From Bacteroidota bacterium (lineage in GTDB: Bacteria > Bacteroidota > Bacteroidia > Chitinophagales > Chitinophagaceae), in assembly GCA_026391455.1 (NCBI GenBank), contig JAPLEH010000055.1:1-64000 (forward strand): a stretch of DNA of 64,000 bases, given 5' to 3'. The translations under genes were made by a program, and so were the position numbers. Shown piece after piece: positions 16,769 to 25,086 of the stretch. Under the pieces are notes generated by a model, which made no database searches, was not told where the DNA came from, and worked only from the letters and a program-made list of their open reading frames with translations. The first letter of the stretch is position 1, and each line of letters begins with the position of its first letter.

Positions 16769-17905
16769 CTAAGCCAGCCTTATCTTGAATTTCTTAATCG
16801 CCATGGTAAGAAAGAAAATCATCATCCCTGCGAGTATTGCTGTTTCTTTCCATACTGCCTGCAAGCCCACTCCTTTGATCATTACCGATTTTACAATCGA
16901 ATAATACCATTTGGCCGGCACAATATTCGAGACTATCCGCAATGGCAAGGGCATATTCTCAATGGGAAACATAAACCCGCTAAGCATAATAGTTGGAAGA
17001 AACAAAGCCACCAGTGATATGAACATGGCGGTCTGCTGTGATTGCGCACCGGCTGAAATCAACAACCCCAGTGAAAGCGATACCAGTGTAAACAATATAC
17101 TTTCCGCTACCAGCAGCAGGATACTTCCATTGATCGGAACTTCGAGTACGAAAACGCTCAGCAATAAAATCGTCGCGATATTGATCACAGAGAGCAAAAG
17201 GTATGGTACGGCCTTGGCCAGCACCACCAATTGCGGGCGCATCGGGGACACCAGCATGATCTCCATGGTACCCATCTCCTTTTCTTTCACTATCGTGATG
17301 GCGGTCATCATCGTGCAAACCAGCAGCAGCACCATCGCCATCACCCCCGGTACAAAATTGAATGCCCCCTTTAACTGCGGATTATATAACATACGCAGCT
17401 CTGTATTTATGGTATAGGGCATTTTACGTTCCTGGGTGATACGAACCTGATAATCCATGATCACCGATGTGGCATAGCCCGTAAGGGTATTGGCCACATT
17501 CGGATCAGAAGCGTCTGCGATCAGTTGTACCGACGCTTTATTGAGGTGTTTCAGGTCATCACTGAAATGTGCGGGAATGACTACCGCCAGTTTTATTTTC
17601 CCTTTTTTGAATTCTTCTTCGATCTGCTGGTATGAAGTCAGATTTTTTTCAAGGTCGAAATAGCGGCTGGCATCCAGTTGGGCGATCAATGATTGGGAGG
17701 CATCATCTTTTGCCTCATCCAATACCGCAAACTTCGAATTTTTCACTTCATTGGTGAGTGCAAAACCGAATATTACGATCTGTACAACCGGCATCCCCAA
17801 TAAAATGAACATCGTGCGTTTGTCGCGCCAGATATGATAGAACTCCTTTTTAACGAATGCAAGGAATTGAAAATTGAAAATGGATAATGGAAAGTGCCGT
17901 TTCAT
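16769..17905 (-). CDS. ABC-2 type transporter permease (YbhS-like)
   Basis: The 378-aa protein has the same layout as its neighbour: one N-terminal helix (FVKKEFYHIWRDKRTMFILLG), an extracytoplasmic domain, then a cluster of helices with the signature TIVKEKEMGTMEIMLVSPM (near residues 205-223). The start codon overlaps the stop of the four-helix-bundle gene (ATGA), which implies translational coupling. Residues 8-16 (SIFNFQFLA) are encoded by the TTGAAAATTGAAA repeat at 17867-17879, so the native N-terminus may have been altered by insertion of the upstream cassette. Confidence 0.9.
   Translation of the reverse strand: MKRHFPLSIFNFQFLAFVKKEFYHIWRDKRTMFILLGMPVVQIVIFGFALTNEVKNSKFAVLDEAKDDASQSLIAQLDASRYFDLEKNLTSYQQIEEEFKKGKIKLAVVIPAHFSDDLKHLNKASVQLIADASDPNVANTLTGYATSVIMDYQVRITQERKMPYTINTELRMLYNPQLKGAFNFVPGVMAMVLLLVCTMMTAITIVKEKEMGTMEIMLVSPMRPQLVVLAKAVPYLLLSVINIATILLLSVFVLEVPINGSILLLVAESILFTLVSLSLGLLISAGAQSQQTAMFISLVALFLPTIMLSGFMFPIENMPLPLRIVSNIVPAKWYYSIVKSVMIKGVGLQAVWKETAILAGMMIFFLTMAIKKFKIRLA
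17867..17879. repeat. inverted-repeat arm (left) flanking the second four-helix-bundle gene
   Basis: TTGAAAATTGAAA is the exact reverse complement of 18353-18365. It lies inside the 5' codons of the permease gene. Confidence 0.65.
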
Positions 17906-18261
17906 CTTTTCAAATTTGCTTTTGTGGTTTTTACAATACTTGCCAATAGTTTTACGAGTTCCATACAGTCCTTTTCAAGTGCATAGTATTCTGATTCACT
18001 TAAATAAGCGCCTTCTTTCAATAACAACAACCAATAGCTCGTTTCATTTGCTTCTTTAAGGGCAATATTCATTTTATACAAAAAATCGGCTTTCGACTCA
18101 GCATGCTCTGCCTCTTTTATCAATGCACCAATTGCGGTGCCGCTTCTTAATAGTTGCTTTGACATTACATATTCCTTTTTGTCAGCAATAAGGTATTTAT
18201 AACAATTGACTATTCTTATTGCAAAAGCGATTGACTTCTTCTGTGCTACGTTTTCTTTCAT
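17902..18261 (-). CDS. four-helix-bundle protein (23S rRNA intervening-sequence protein family)
   Basis: The 119-aa protein shows the family pattern: FAIRIVNCYKYLIADKKEYV, then SKQLLRSGTAIGALIKEAEH, then SKADFLYKMNIALKEANETS. It belongs to a different subgroup from the copy at 6214-6567. It sits inside an ABC exporter operon, between an ATPase and a permease. It overlaps the permease start by four bases and is bounded by 13-nt inverted repeats. The family's role is unknown; nothing suggests a part in transport. Confidence 0.87.
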   Translation of the reverse strand: MKENVAQKKSIAFAIRIVNCYKYLIADKKEYVMSKQLLRSGTAIGALIKEAEHAESKADFLYKMNIALKEANETSYWLLLLKEGAYLSESEYYALEKDCMELVKLLASIVKTTKANLKR

Positions 18262-18352
18262 AGTTACGATGATTAAAATCCCAATGCGTTAATTAACCTG
18301 CTTACAATCTCCTATACTATTGATTTGTCTGCCGATCATCAGCGCTTTCAAC

Positions 18353-18365
18353 TTTCAATTTTCAA
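18353..18365. repeat. inverted-repeat arm (right) flanking the second four-helix-bundle gene
   Basis: TTTCAATTTTCAA is the exact reverse complement of 17867-17879. It overlaps the last codons and stop of the ATPase gene, whose C-terminal IES residues are repeat-derived. Confidence 0.65.
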
Positions 18366-19123
18366 CTTTCAATTCTTGTCGCTTTTCTGGCAAGTTGTAA
18401 GAACACCTCATCCATAGACAACGCATTGTATTGCTTTTTTAAATTTGAAGGACTATCAAGCGCCTCAATCCTCCCATCCACCATAATGCTTACCCGGTTG
18501 CAATACTCTGCTTCATCCATATAGTGGGTGGTAACAAAAATCGTGATGCCTATTTCTGAAGCCTGATAGATCATATTCCAGAATTCCCGGCGTGTTACGG
18601 GGTCTACACCTCCAGTGGGTTCATCGAGAAATACGATGCCGGGTTCATGAAAGATGGCCACCGAAAAAGCCAGTTTCTGCTTCCAGCCAAGTGGTAATGA
18701 CTTTACCAGTTTGTTTCCTTCATTTTCCAGATGCAAATGATGCAATATAAATGCGGTCTTTTGTTTGATAAAGGCATCGCTCATTCCATAAATACCGCCA
18801 TAAAATCGCATATTCTCTTTTACAGTAAGGTCTTCGTACAATGAAAACTTCTGGCTCATATACCCGATACGCTTTTTTATTTTTTCATTATCCTTATATA
18901 CATCAAAGCCCGCCACGGTGGCTTTGCCGGAAGTGGGCAAGGAAAGACCACATAGCATACGCATCGCCGTGGTTTTGCCGGCGCCATTGGCCCCGAGAAA
19001 ACCAAATATTTCTCCCTTCTCGACTTCGAAACTGATTTGATCCACGGCCACAAAATCGCCGAACCGTTTGGTCAGTTTATCCGCTGTGATTACTTTTTCT
19101 CCGGTCATATTACTTGCTCGCAT
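18362..19123 (-). CDS. ABC transporter ATP-binding protein (YbhF C-terminal half-like)
   Basis: The 253-aa protein has Walker A GANGAGKTT, a Q-loop in YMSQKFSLYEDLT, and Walker B IVFLDEPTGGVD. The usual LSGGQ signature is replaced by LPLGWKQKL, as in the second nucleotide-binding domain of YbhF-type exporters. It overlaps the upstream ATPase gene by 14 bases. It is probably one of two non-equivalent ATPases that work with the two permeases. Confidence 0.9.
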   Translation of the reverse strand: MRASNMTGEKVITADKLTKRFGDFVAVDQISFEVEKGEIFGFLGANGAGKTTAMRMLCGLSLPTSGKATVAGFDVYKDNEKIKKRIGYMSQKFSLYEDLTVKENMRFYGGIYGMSDAFIKQKTAFILHHLHLENEGNKLVKSLPLGWKQKLAFSVAIFHEPGIVFLDEPTGGVDPVTRREFWNMIYQASEIGITIFVTTHYMDEAEYCNRVSIMVDGRIEALDSPSNLKKQYNALSMDEVFLQLARKATRIES

Positions 19124-20069
19124 TTTCGTTTAGTGAATCAGTTGCTGTGTCAATAGATGGTTTCATCAGGGCAATAAAACAATCTTCAATATCCGGCGTT
19201 GCAGTTTTCATCTCTGCATTATCTACCTGATGTGCCTGTATAAATTCTTCCAATTGAGCAGCCGTGCTCCCTTTTTTCAACACCACATGGTGATATTCTC
19301 CAAAGGGATATATATCCTGTACGCTGGATAATTTAGCGGCCTCCCGCTGCAACGCGAGCATCTTGTCTGAACGTATGGCCCAGAGGGGGTAAGGAAATTC
19401 TTGTACTACGCCTTGCGGTGTATTGATGGATAAAATTTTTCCATTCTGCACGAGTGCTACCCGATCGCAAAGACCCGCTTCATCCATATAGGGGGTGGAT
19501 ACTAAAATGGTGATGCCCTGTTGTTTTAATCCCTTCAGCATTTCCCAGAATTCTTTTCTGGAAACAGCATCCACTCCGGTAGTGGGCTCATCGAGAAACA
19601 ATACAGATGGGCGATGAATCAAGGCACAACTGAGAGCCAGTTTTTGCTTCATACCACCGGATAATTTTCCCGCCTTTCTTTTTTTGAATGGTTCTATCTG
19701 GATATAGATATCTTTTATCAGTTCATAATTCTCCTCAATGCTTGTATTGAAAATGGTCGCAAAAAAATTCAGGTTCTCTTCTACCGACAGATCGGGGTAT
19801 AAAGAAAATTTTCCCGGCATATACCCCACCCTTTTACGAATGGCTTTATAATCCTTTACCACATCGAAACCATCCACGGTGGCACTACCGCTATCGGCCA
19901 GTAATAACGTGGTGAGGATTCGGAACAGGGATGTCTTACCCGCACCATCCGGACCGATCACGCCAAACAATTCGCCTTGCGGTACTTCAAATGAAATATC
20001 GTACAGGGCGGCGACCTCCTTTTTCTTCCCGTAGGTCTTTACAATATTATTTACTGCTACTGCTGTCAT
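19110..20069 (-). CDS. ABC transporter ATP-binding protein (YbhF N-terminal half-like)
   Basis: The 319-aa protein has Walker A GPDGAGKTS, signature LSGGMKQKLALSCAL, Walker B VLFLDEPTTGVD, and a C-terminal extension of about 85 residues after the nucleotide-binding domain. In Escherichia coli the two domains are fused as YbhF; here they are separate overlapping genes. It follows the HlyD gene by 39 bases in the efflux operon. Confidence 0.9.
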   Translation of the reverse strand: MTAVAVNNIVKTYGKKKEVAALYDISFEVPQGELFGVIGPDGAGKTSLFRILTTLLLADSGSATVDGFDVVKDYKAIRKRVGYMPGKFSLYPDLSVEENLNFFATIFNTSIEENYELIKDIYIQIEPFKKRKAGKLSGGMKQKLALSCALIHRPSVLFLDEPTTGVDAVSRKEFWEMLKGLKQQGITILVSTPYMDEAGLCDRVALVQNGKILSINTPQGVVQEFPYPLWAIRSDKMLALQREAAKLSSVQDIYPFGEYHHVVLKKGSTAAQLEEFIQAHQVDNAEMKTATPDIEDCFIALMKPSIDTATDSLNENASK

Positions 20070-20108
20070 TCATTATATACTTTCCCGTTCTTTACTATTG
20101 CCTTTTGA

Positions 20109-21047
20109 TCACCATTTTACTTCACCGTACATCCCAATTTTGAGATAACCATCATTTTGCACTTTTACTTTGATGGCGTAAACGAGGTTGGCCCGTTCTT
20201 CTTTGGTCTGGATGGTCTTGGGAGTGAATTCTGCTTTATCTGAAATCCAGGTAATGATACCATTGTATTCCTTGTACTTTTTAGCCCCCTGGTCGATCAT
20301 CACTTTTACGGACTGATTAAGTTTGATGAGTGACAACTGTGTACCGGTAATATAGGCCCGGAGGTTCAGGCTGCTGAGATCTGCGATCTTGTACAGTGCT
20401 TTGCCGGCAGATGTCACTTCTCCTGCATTGGCATATTTAGTCAGCACCGTGCCAGTGACAGGATTGATTATTCTTCCTTTTTGCACCTGATCTTTCAACT
20501 GCGCTACACGTTTGCGGAGCGGATCCGTTTCACTGAGGATACTCCTGTTTTGTGTAGCTGTATTATTTTGCTGAACAGCGATCTGCTGCCGGGTCACATT
20601 CATTTGTTTGTTGGCCACTTCCACCTGGGCGGTAATATCATCCAGTTGTTTACCAGTGGCCGCATCTGCTTTCACCAGGTTTTCAATGCGTGCCTTTTCA
20701 TGCTGCAGGTTATTGAGCTGCGCCTGCTGTACGGCGAGTTGGTTTTGCAGTAACTGGACCTGAGGTGCCGCATCAGCCGTTTTTTCCTTCAATGCGCTGA
20801 TACTGGCTTCCACCTGTTCTTCCTGCAACGCAATATTGCTGGCATCCACAGTGCCCACCACGCTATCCTTTGAAAGGCTGGCTCCTTCTGCCACAGAAAG
20901 GGTGAGTATGCGTCCGGACAATTCGGAAGAAACGATCGTTTCATCTGCTTCAAACGTGCCGGATGCATCAAAGTTGCTGGTACCGGATTTACATCCCGAT
21001 ATAATAAGAGCGGCTGAGATAATAATCAAGAATAAAGACTTCTTCAT
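20109..21047 (-). CDS. HlyD/membrane-fusion family periplasmic adaptor
   Basis: The 312-aa protein has a lipoprotein-type signal (FLIIISAALIISGCKSG, Cys19). Next come a biotinyl-lipoyl segment (SGRILTLSVAEGASL), a long coiled-coil hairpin (about residues 75-175), and a C-terminal beta-barrel. It links the inner-membrane ABC exporter to the TolC channel encoded just upstream (15-base gap) and corresponds to YbhG. Confidence 0.9.
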   Translation of the reverse strand: MKKSLFLIIISAALIISGCKSGTSNFDASGTFEADETIVSSELSGRILTLSVAEGASLSKDSVVGTVDASNIALQEEQVEASISALKEKTADAAPQVQLLQNQLAVQQAQLNNLQHEKARIENLVKADAATGKQLDDITAQVEVANKQMNVTRQQIAVQQNNTATQNRSILSETDPLRKRVAQLKDQVQKGRIINPVTGTVLTKYANAGEVTSAGKALYKIADLSSLNLRAYITGTQLSLIKLNQSVKVMIDQGAKKYKEYNGIITWISDKAEFTPKTIQTKEERANLVYAIKVKVQNDGYLKIGMYGEVKW

Positions 21048-21062
21048 AATGATTCGCTGATT

Positions 21063-22334
21063 TTATTGTTTTCCTGAAATGGTATTATAGTTGAGCTGTG
21101 CCTGCAGCAATTGCAGTTGATGCGTGATGAGGGATTGCCTGGCCTGGTCTTCTGCATTTACTTCCCGGAGGTAATCACTCGCAGTGATGACGCCATTTTC
21201 CAACTGGGCCTTTGCCGCTTCCTTCACACTTTCGCGAAGGCTGATGATCTCATTGTCGGTATTCGAAAGCTGTTGCCATTTTTTGATCTCGGCTTCCTGT
21301 TGCTTTAACTGGGTATTGGTGTTGAGTAAAAAAGTTTGCTTTTGCGTTTCCACTATGCGCTTATTCACTTCCGTTAGTTCCTTTTCTTTCTTTTTTGTAT
21401 ATAAACCGCCGAGTGACCAGTTGAGGCGCAATCCACCGATGGCAAAAAAATCGAATTCATTTTTCAAAAGGTTAAGCGCCGGCCGGCCATATCCGCCCTG
21501 TACAAAAAGGCTGGCTTTAGGCAGGTTCTTTGCATGTATCAGTTTTTGTTGTTGATCGAATAAGCCTGACTGGGCAGAATACAATTTCAATTCGGGGCGA
21601 GCAATATCTGCAGTTGGTACAGCGGAGACGGCTGGCTTTACGAGTATTGTTTTTTCATCGAGTGGCTGACCTGTAAACAATGCCAGTACATCGAGTAATC
21701 CCTTGCGGGAAGTGGAGAGTTCGATCACCCGCTGTTCTGCTTTCAGTAATTCCGCTTTCAGCATATTCAGGTTGGATCGGAATGCCACTCCGTTCTTCAC
21801 CTGTGCTTCCACCTTTTTCATACCGGTATTGATATCGGCTTTTACCAGTTCGGTTTGTTTCAGTTGTTCATCGAGATACAAAATCCCCATGAATACCTGG
21901 TTGATCCGCTCTTTGAGTTTGTAAAGTTCCACTTCGATCTTCTGGTCTTCTACAGTAGCCGATAATTGCAGCATGGTTTTCTGTTCGCGAGTAATACCGC
22001 CGTCATAAATAAGCTGACTTACATCTGCCACCAGTTTATACTGGTCTTTAGAGGGCGGTTCAATACTGAATCCCGGAACAGAAATACCTACTTTGGTAAC
22101 ATCGGTCTGGTATGAGGCTTGCCCGCTGAGGGTAACCTGTGGAAGCAATCCTTTTTGCAGGTTATCAATATTGATAGCGGCCGTTTGCCGAACCAGATCT
22201 TTCTGTTGAATGACCGGATAGTTTTTTTGTGCCTGTTCATAGGCCTGCTGCAGCTCCAGTCTGCTCACGGACTGTGCGATAGAGAGAATGGGCAGCAGGG
22301 CCAGGAAGATTGTCAGTTTTTGTTTTTTAACCAT
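21063..22334 (-). CDS. TolC-family outer-membrane efflux protein
   Basis: The 423-aa protein has a Sec signal (LTIFLALLPILSIAQS) and two long helical repeats typical of outer-membrane efflux proteins (SRLELQQAYEQAQKNYPVIQ at the start of the first). It forms the exit duct of the exporter. Its start codon lies inside the 16-bp palindrome at 22327-22342, which is identical to the operator upstream of the TetR gene, so repressor binding could reach this point too. Confidence 0.9.
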   Translation of the reverse strand: MVKKQKLTIFLALLPILSIAQSVSRLELQQAYEQAQKNYPVIQQKDLVRQTAAINIDNLQKGLLPQVTLSGQASYQTDVTKVGISVPGFSIEPPSKDQYKLVADVSQLIYDGGITREQKTMLQLSATVEDQKIEVELYKLKERINQVFMGILYLDEQLKQTELVKADINTGMKKVEAQVKNGVAFRSNLNMLKAELLKAEQRVIELSTSRKGLLDVLALFTGQPLDEKTILVKPAVSAVPTADIARPELKLYSAQSGLFDQQQKLIHAKNLPKASLFVQGGYGRPALNLLKNEFDFFAIGGLRLNWSLGGLYTKKKEKELTEVNKRIVETQKQTFLLNTNTQLKQQEAEIKKWQQLSNTDNEIISLRESVKEAAKAQLENGVITASDYLREVNAEDQARQSLITHQLQLLQAQLNYNTISGKQ

Positions 22335-22342
22335 TTGGTTAA
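22327..22342. promoter_or_regulatory. TetR operator copy at the tolC start (TTAACCATTTGGTTAA)
   Basis: The palindrome has 7-bp arms around a 2-base centre. It is the exact reverse complement of the operator at 22986-23001. It covers the start codon of the TolC gene and is 17 bases from the TetR stop codon. Confidence 0.65.
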
Positions 22343-22359
22343 TATTTATTGAAAAAAAA

Positions 22360-22980
22360 TTATTTTTTTAATGCACTCATGATGAACGCGGGAATTTCTT
22401 TCTTCCGTTGTTCCATTATTTCATTGAATTGTTTGCCGGTGATTCCCAGGTTTCGTGTAAACATGGGTTTACCTATAAAGGGAAAAATGGTCATCGAGAT
22501 CATATTCATCAGCAAATGCATGGGATGGATACGTCGGATACGACCAGCTTTTACTTCCAGTTCGATCTGCTCCAGCAATTTTGCAGGTTTGGGCAGGTTA
22601 TTTTTTCCCCAGATGTGGTACATGAAACGTTCCGGGTCGCGGTTGATCTCATTCATCACGAACCAGGGCAGATAGGGATTATCCACCATTTCATCAATAT
22701 ACTCGGCAACAAATTTTTCGATCTTTTCAAAAAGGGGAAGGTCTGAATTAAAAATGGCGTTGATCTTAGGGAAGAATTTCTGGGCTTCCTGAAGAAACAC
22801 CGTTTCGAAGAGCTTGTCTTTATCCTTATAATAATAATGGAGTAATGCTTTGTTGATACCGGCCTCGTCGGCTATATCCTGCATACGGGCACCGGCCATA
22901 CCTTGTGTGGTAAACACTTTCCGGGCTGCTGCCAGTATCTTTTCGCTGGTTTGTTCCTCTTTTTTCCTTTTGTTAACCAT
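22360..22980 (-). CDS. TetR-family transcriptional repressor of the efflux operon
   Basis: The 206-aa protein starts at the ATG at 22980 (MVNKRKKEEQTSEKILAAA). A longer frame to 23004 would run through the promoter and operator and is rejected. The N-terminal helix-turn-helix is clear (GMAGARMQDIADEAGINKALLHYYYKDKD, residues about 27-55), followed by an all-helical ligand domain. It is the first gene of the TetR-TolC-HlyD-ABC operon and very likely represses it and itself. It resembles CecR/YbiH as regulator of ybhGFSR. Confidence 0.92.
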   Translation of the reverse strand: MVNKRKKEEQTSEKILAAARKVFTTQGMAGARMQDIADEAGINKALLHYYYKDKDKLFETVFLQEAQKFFPKINAIFNSDLPLFEKIEKFVAEYIDEMVDNPYLPWFVMNEINRDPERFMYHIWGKNNLPKPAKLLEQIELEVKAGRIRRIHPMHLLMNMISMTIFPFIGKPMFTRNLGITGKQFNEIMEQRKKEIPAFIMSALKK

Positions 22981-22985
22981 ATAGT

Positions 22986-23001
22986 TTAACCAAATGGTTA
23001 A
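22986..23001. promoter_or_regulatory. TetR operator (TTAACCAAATGGTTAA)
   Basis: The operator is an interrupted palindrome with 7-bp arms, immediately downstream of the -7 box at 23002-23009, so it would cover the transcription start. A further half site (GTTAACCAT) overlaps the TetR start codon at 22972-22980. Confidence 0.75.
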
Positions 23002-23031
23002 CAAAAGTAACCGTTTTTATCTACCCTCCAA
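23002..23031 (-). promoter_or_regulatory. Bacteroidota-type promoter of the TetR efflux operon
   Basis: On the minus strand a -33 TTG (23031-23029) is followed after exactly 19 bases by TACTTTTG (23009-23002), a full TAnnTTTG match. This is the best promoter in the window, and the operator abuts it. Confidence 0.7.
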
Positions 23032-23095
23032 TTTTTTTTGGTCGGACCGGGTATTATGCCTGATGGAAAGGCAAAAATGAACGGTGAATGGTTGA

Positions 23096-23887
23096 TTAAA
23101 CTGGATTATTAAAGAAGACGTCCCATAATTCTTTTGGGGCGACGTCCCAAACCCAGAAGGAATAACCTGGAAATTTATTTTGTTTTACCAGGGCCATAAA
23201 CTCAAGGGCTTTTTGTGCGCAGGCTGCATTGGTTCGGCATCCGCCAGCGGTTCCTACCCAACCGGCACCCACGGGCACATAAGGGATTTTCAGTGCTTTA
23301 TTTTTAGGATCATTCATTGATCGTTCGAGCCGGTTCTTTACACTCGGGCTACCGCCGTAATATACCTGGGGTGCATTGACCGTAGCTTTGAAAGCAAAAG
23401 AAGCGAACGGAAAAGTAGGCATATTAGAAGGTATGTCGTGACTCGATATGGCCAGCCCTTTACCCTGGGCATCGAGTGCATTGCGGAGAGTGGTCATATA
23501 CCCCGAAGCGGCATTGGCATCGCCCCGAAAATATTCAGTACCGGATTCTGCATCTACTAATATTCCTTCCAATTGCAATTCACTGCAAATGGTGGCTACC
23601 AGATTGGCTTCCACTACATCATCGCCTGGCTTGAAACACCGGGGCACATGCCAGCCCCATATGGTAATGTTTTGTGCTTTCAGCGCATCCCGCAACTGAA
23701 TAAACTTATCTTTCATTGTACCGGTAATATTAGCATTGCGGCTTTTCCCTTCTGCCACTTTGATCCAGATACTGCTGAGTTTTGCTTTTTTTGCTTTGGC
23801 AGCGATATTGGCGGGGGTTCCTTCGAGCGTGAGTATGCGCGAAAGCTTGTGTACATAGATACAGCGTCCTTTTAATGTGGTGGCCAT
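23096..23887 (-). CDS. TIM-barrel glycosidase-like protein, possible CIS cargo
   Basis: This 263-aa protein has no signal peptide or lipobox. Repeated strand patterns such as SSIWIKVAEG, ITIWGWHVPR, LEGILVDAESG, KGLAISSHD, and a C-terminal FPGYSFWVWD, resemble GH25/DUF1906-type peptidoglycan hydrolase barrels. The acidic pair in VDAESG would be the candidate catalytic site. The assignment is pattern-based. It is the last minus-strand gene of the contractile injection locus, 76 bases after the GH17-like gene. The lack of an export signal fits delivery as cargo, but it lacks the DNR motif of the other cargo candidates. Confidence 0.5.
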   Translation of the reverse strand: MATTLKGRCIYVHKLSRILTLEGTPANIAAKAKKAKLSSIWIKVAEGKSRNANITGTMKDKFIQLRDALKAQNITIWGWHVPRCFKPGDDVVEANLVATICSELQLEGILVDAESGTEYFRGDANAASGYMTTLRNALDAQGKGLAISSHDIPSNMPTFPFASFAFKATVNAPQVYYGGSPSVKNRLERSMNDPKNKALKIPYVPVGAGWVGTAGGCRTNAACAQKALEFMALVKQNKFPGYSFWVWDVAPKELWDVFFNNPV

Positions 23888-23963
23888 GTTTGTTGGTTTT
23901 ATTATTTGTCGATTGTTATACCGATTATTACAACATATATTACTTCAAAATACTTAATATATT

Positions 23964-25001
23964 TCAAGGCTGCAAGGGTGTATTCACCCATCCCGGAATA
24001 CTGATGCCTGTTTTTACTGAGTATCCGGTTGTATTATCAAGGAACAAACCAAATTGTTGTTGGCCAGGGGGCATGGCGGGGCAGTCGAATGCCTGAAATA
24101 CGCAAAGGGGTGTGTTGATGCCATTATCTGCTTGTTGCTCTGCCTCTAACCAACTGAAAAGATCGGAGATTACTGTGGCCTGATTATTTTCACCAGGTGT
24201 GTTGAATTCGGATGAATAGCCTGTTTCACCCACAAATACCTGACAGGATGATCCCAGTATTTGCTGCACCTGAGTAAAGTAAGATGACACAGCGCTGAAA
24301 TCAGTGCTTTGACCATTATCAGGCGTGTATTGATTAAAAAATACGAACGGTGTATTTTGATTCCATAAGCTGCTCCAGTTGGCGATAATATATTCGGAGA
24401 CACTGGTGGCCACAAGATTTGACGAAGGGCTACCCAACGGATAATTTGCAATAATGGAAGTAACCGGAATACTTCCAAGTCCATTTTTATTTAATGATGC
24501 ACTCAGGTTGTTGAAAGCAGCGGGTATCCACACTGTATAATAGTCGATGAAGTTACTATCAGAAGAAGGGGGGCCATTTGCATCTACTTCGTTTCCAAGG
24601 CAGATACAGGCGAGGCTGCTGAGCATAGCCTGTGTGCTGCCAAACGCGTTGATCATTACGTCCACCCATTGATCCGTATACGAAGAGGATGTCATAAGGC
24701 CTGCGGACCACGGTGTACCATATCCACCCTGCGCCAAAGCGCTGTTGTTGGTACCCATGATGAGTTGTACGGGCTGACCAGTATTGGCTGTAATAAAGCT
24801 GATCACCTGCTGTTGCGTGGGATCTATTTCTATAGCAGTAGTGCCCACGGCCATATCATGGAATGTTTTGATGAGGCTGAAATAACCGGTGATGAACGTG
24901 AGGTCATCCGGAATACTCATAGTGGTACGTCCCATGGTCCAGGATTCGTAGTTGATGCCGGCGTTGTAGTTGAAAGGTGTTATAATTGTTGGAGGTGTCA
25001 T
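23964..25001 (-). CDS. GH17-like beta-glucanase-like protein, possible CIS cargo
   Basis: The 345-aa protein has no signal peptide. CLGNEVDANG (near residue 133) and VFVGETGYSSEF (near 255) match the acid/base NE and nucleophile E of clan GH-A/GH17 beta-1,3-glucanases. The strand-rich body with IIANYPLG and FVFFNQYTPDNG fits a TIM barrel. A beta-glucanase could act on fungal, oomycete or algal walls. It lies 85 bases after the cargo gene at 25087 on the same strand. A cytosolic glucanase would be odd, so delivery by the injection system is plausible but unproven. Confidence 0.55.
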   Translation of the reverse strand: MTPPTIITPFNYNAGINYESWTMGRTTMSIPDDLTFITGYFSLIKTFHDMAVGTTAIEIDPTQQQVISFITANTGQPVQLIMGTNNSALAQGGYGTPWSAGLMTSSSYTDQWVDVMINAFGSTQAMLSSLACICLGNEVDANGPPSSDSNFIDYYTVWIPAAFNNLSASLNKNGLGSIPVTSIIANYPLGSPSSNLVATSVSEYIIANWSSLWNQNTPFVFFNQYTPDNGQSTDFSAVSSYFTQVQQILGSSCQVFVGETGYSSEFNTPGENNQATVISDLFSWLEAEQQADNGINTPLCVFQAFDCPAMPPGQQQFGLFLDNTTGYSVKTGISIPGWVNTPLQP

Positions 25002-25086
25002 TCTTTCAGTTTTTAACTTTTATTGGAAAAAGATGTTATGGCAACATAAAGTCGGTTCGTCAACATGTGTATTCTGAAAATACTGC

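Noticed and set aside
22981-23004. Longer TetR start
   Set aside because: These codons are the operator, and the downstream ATG gives a standard TetR N-terminus.
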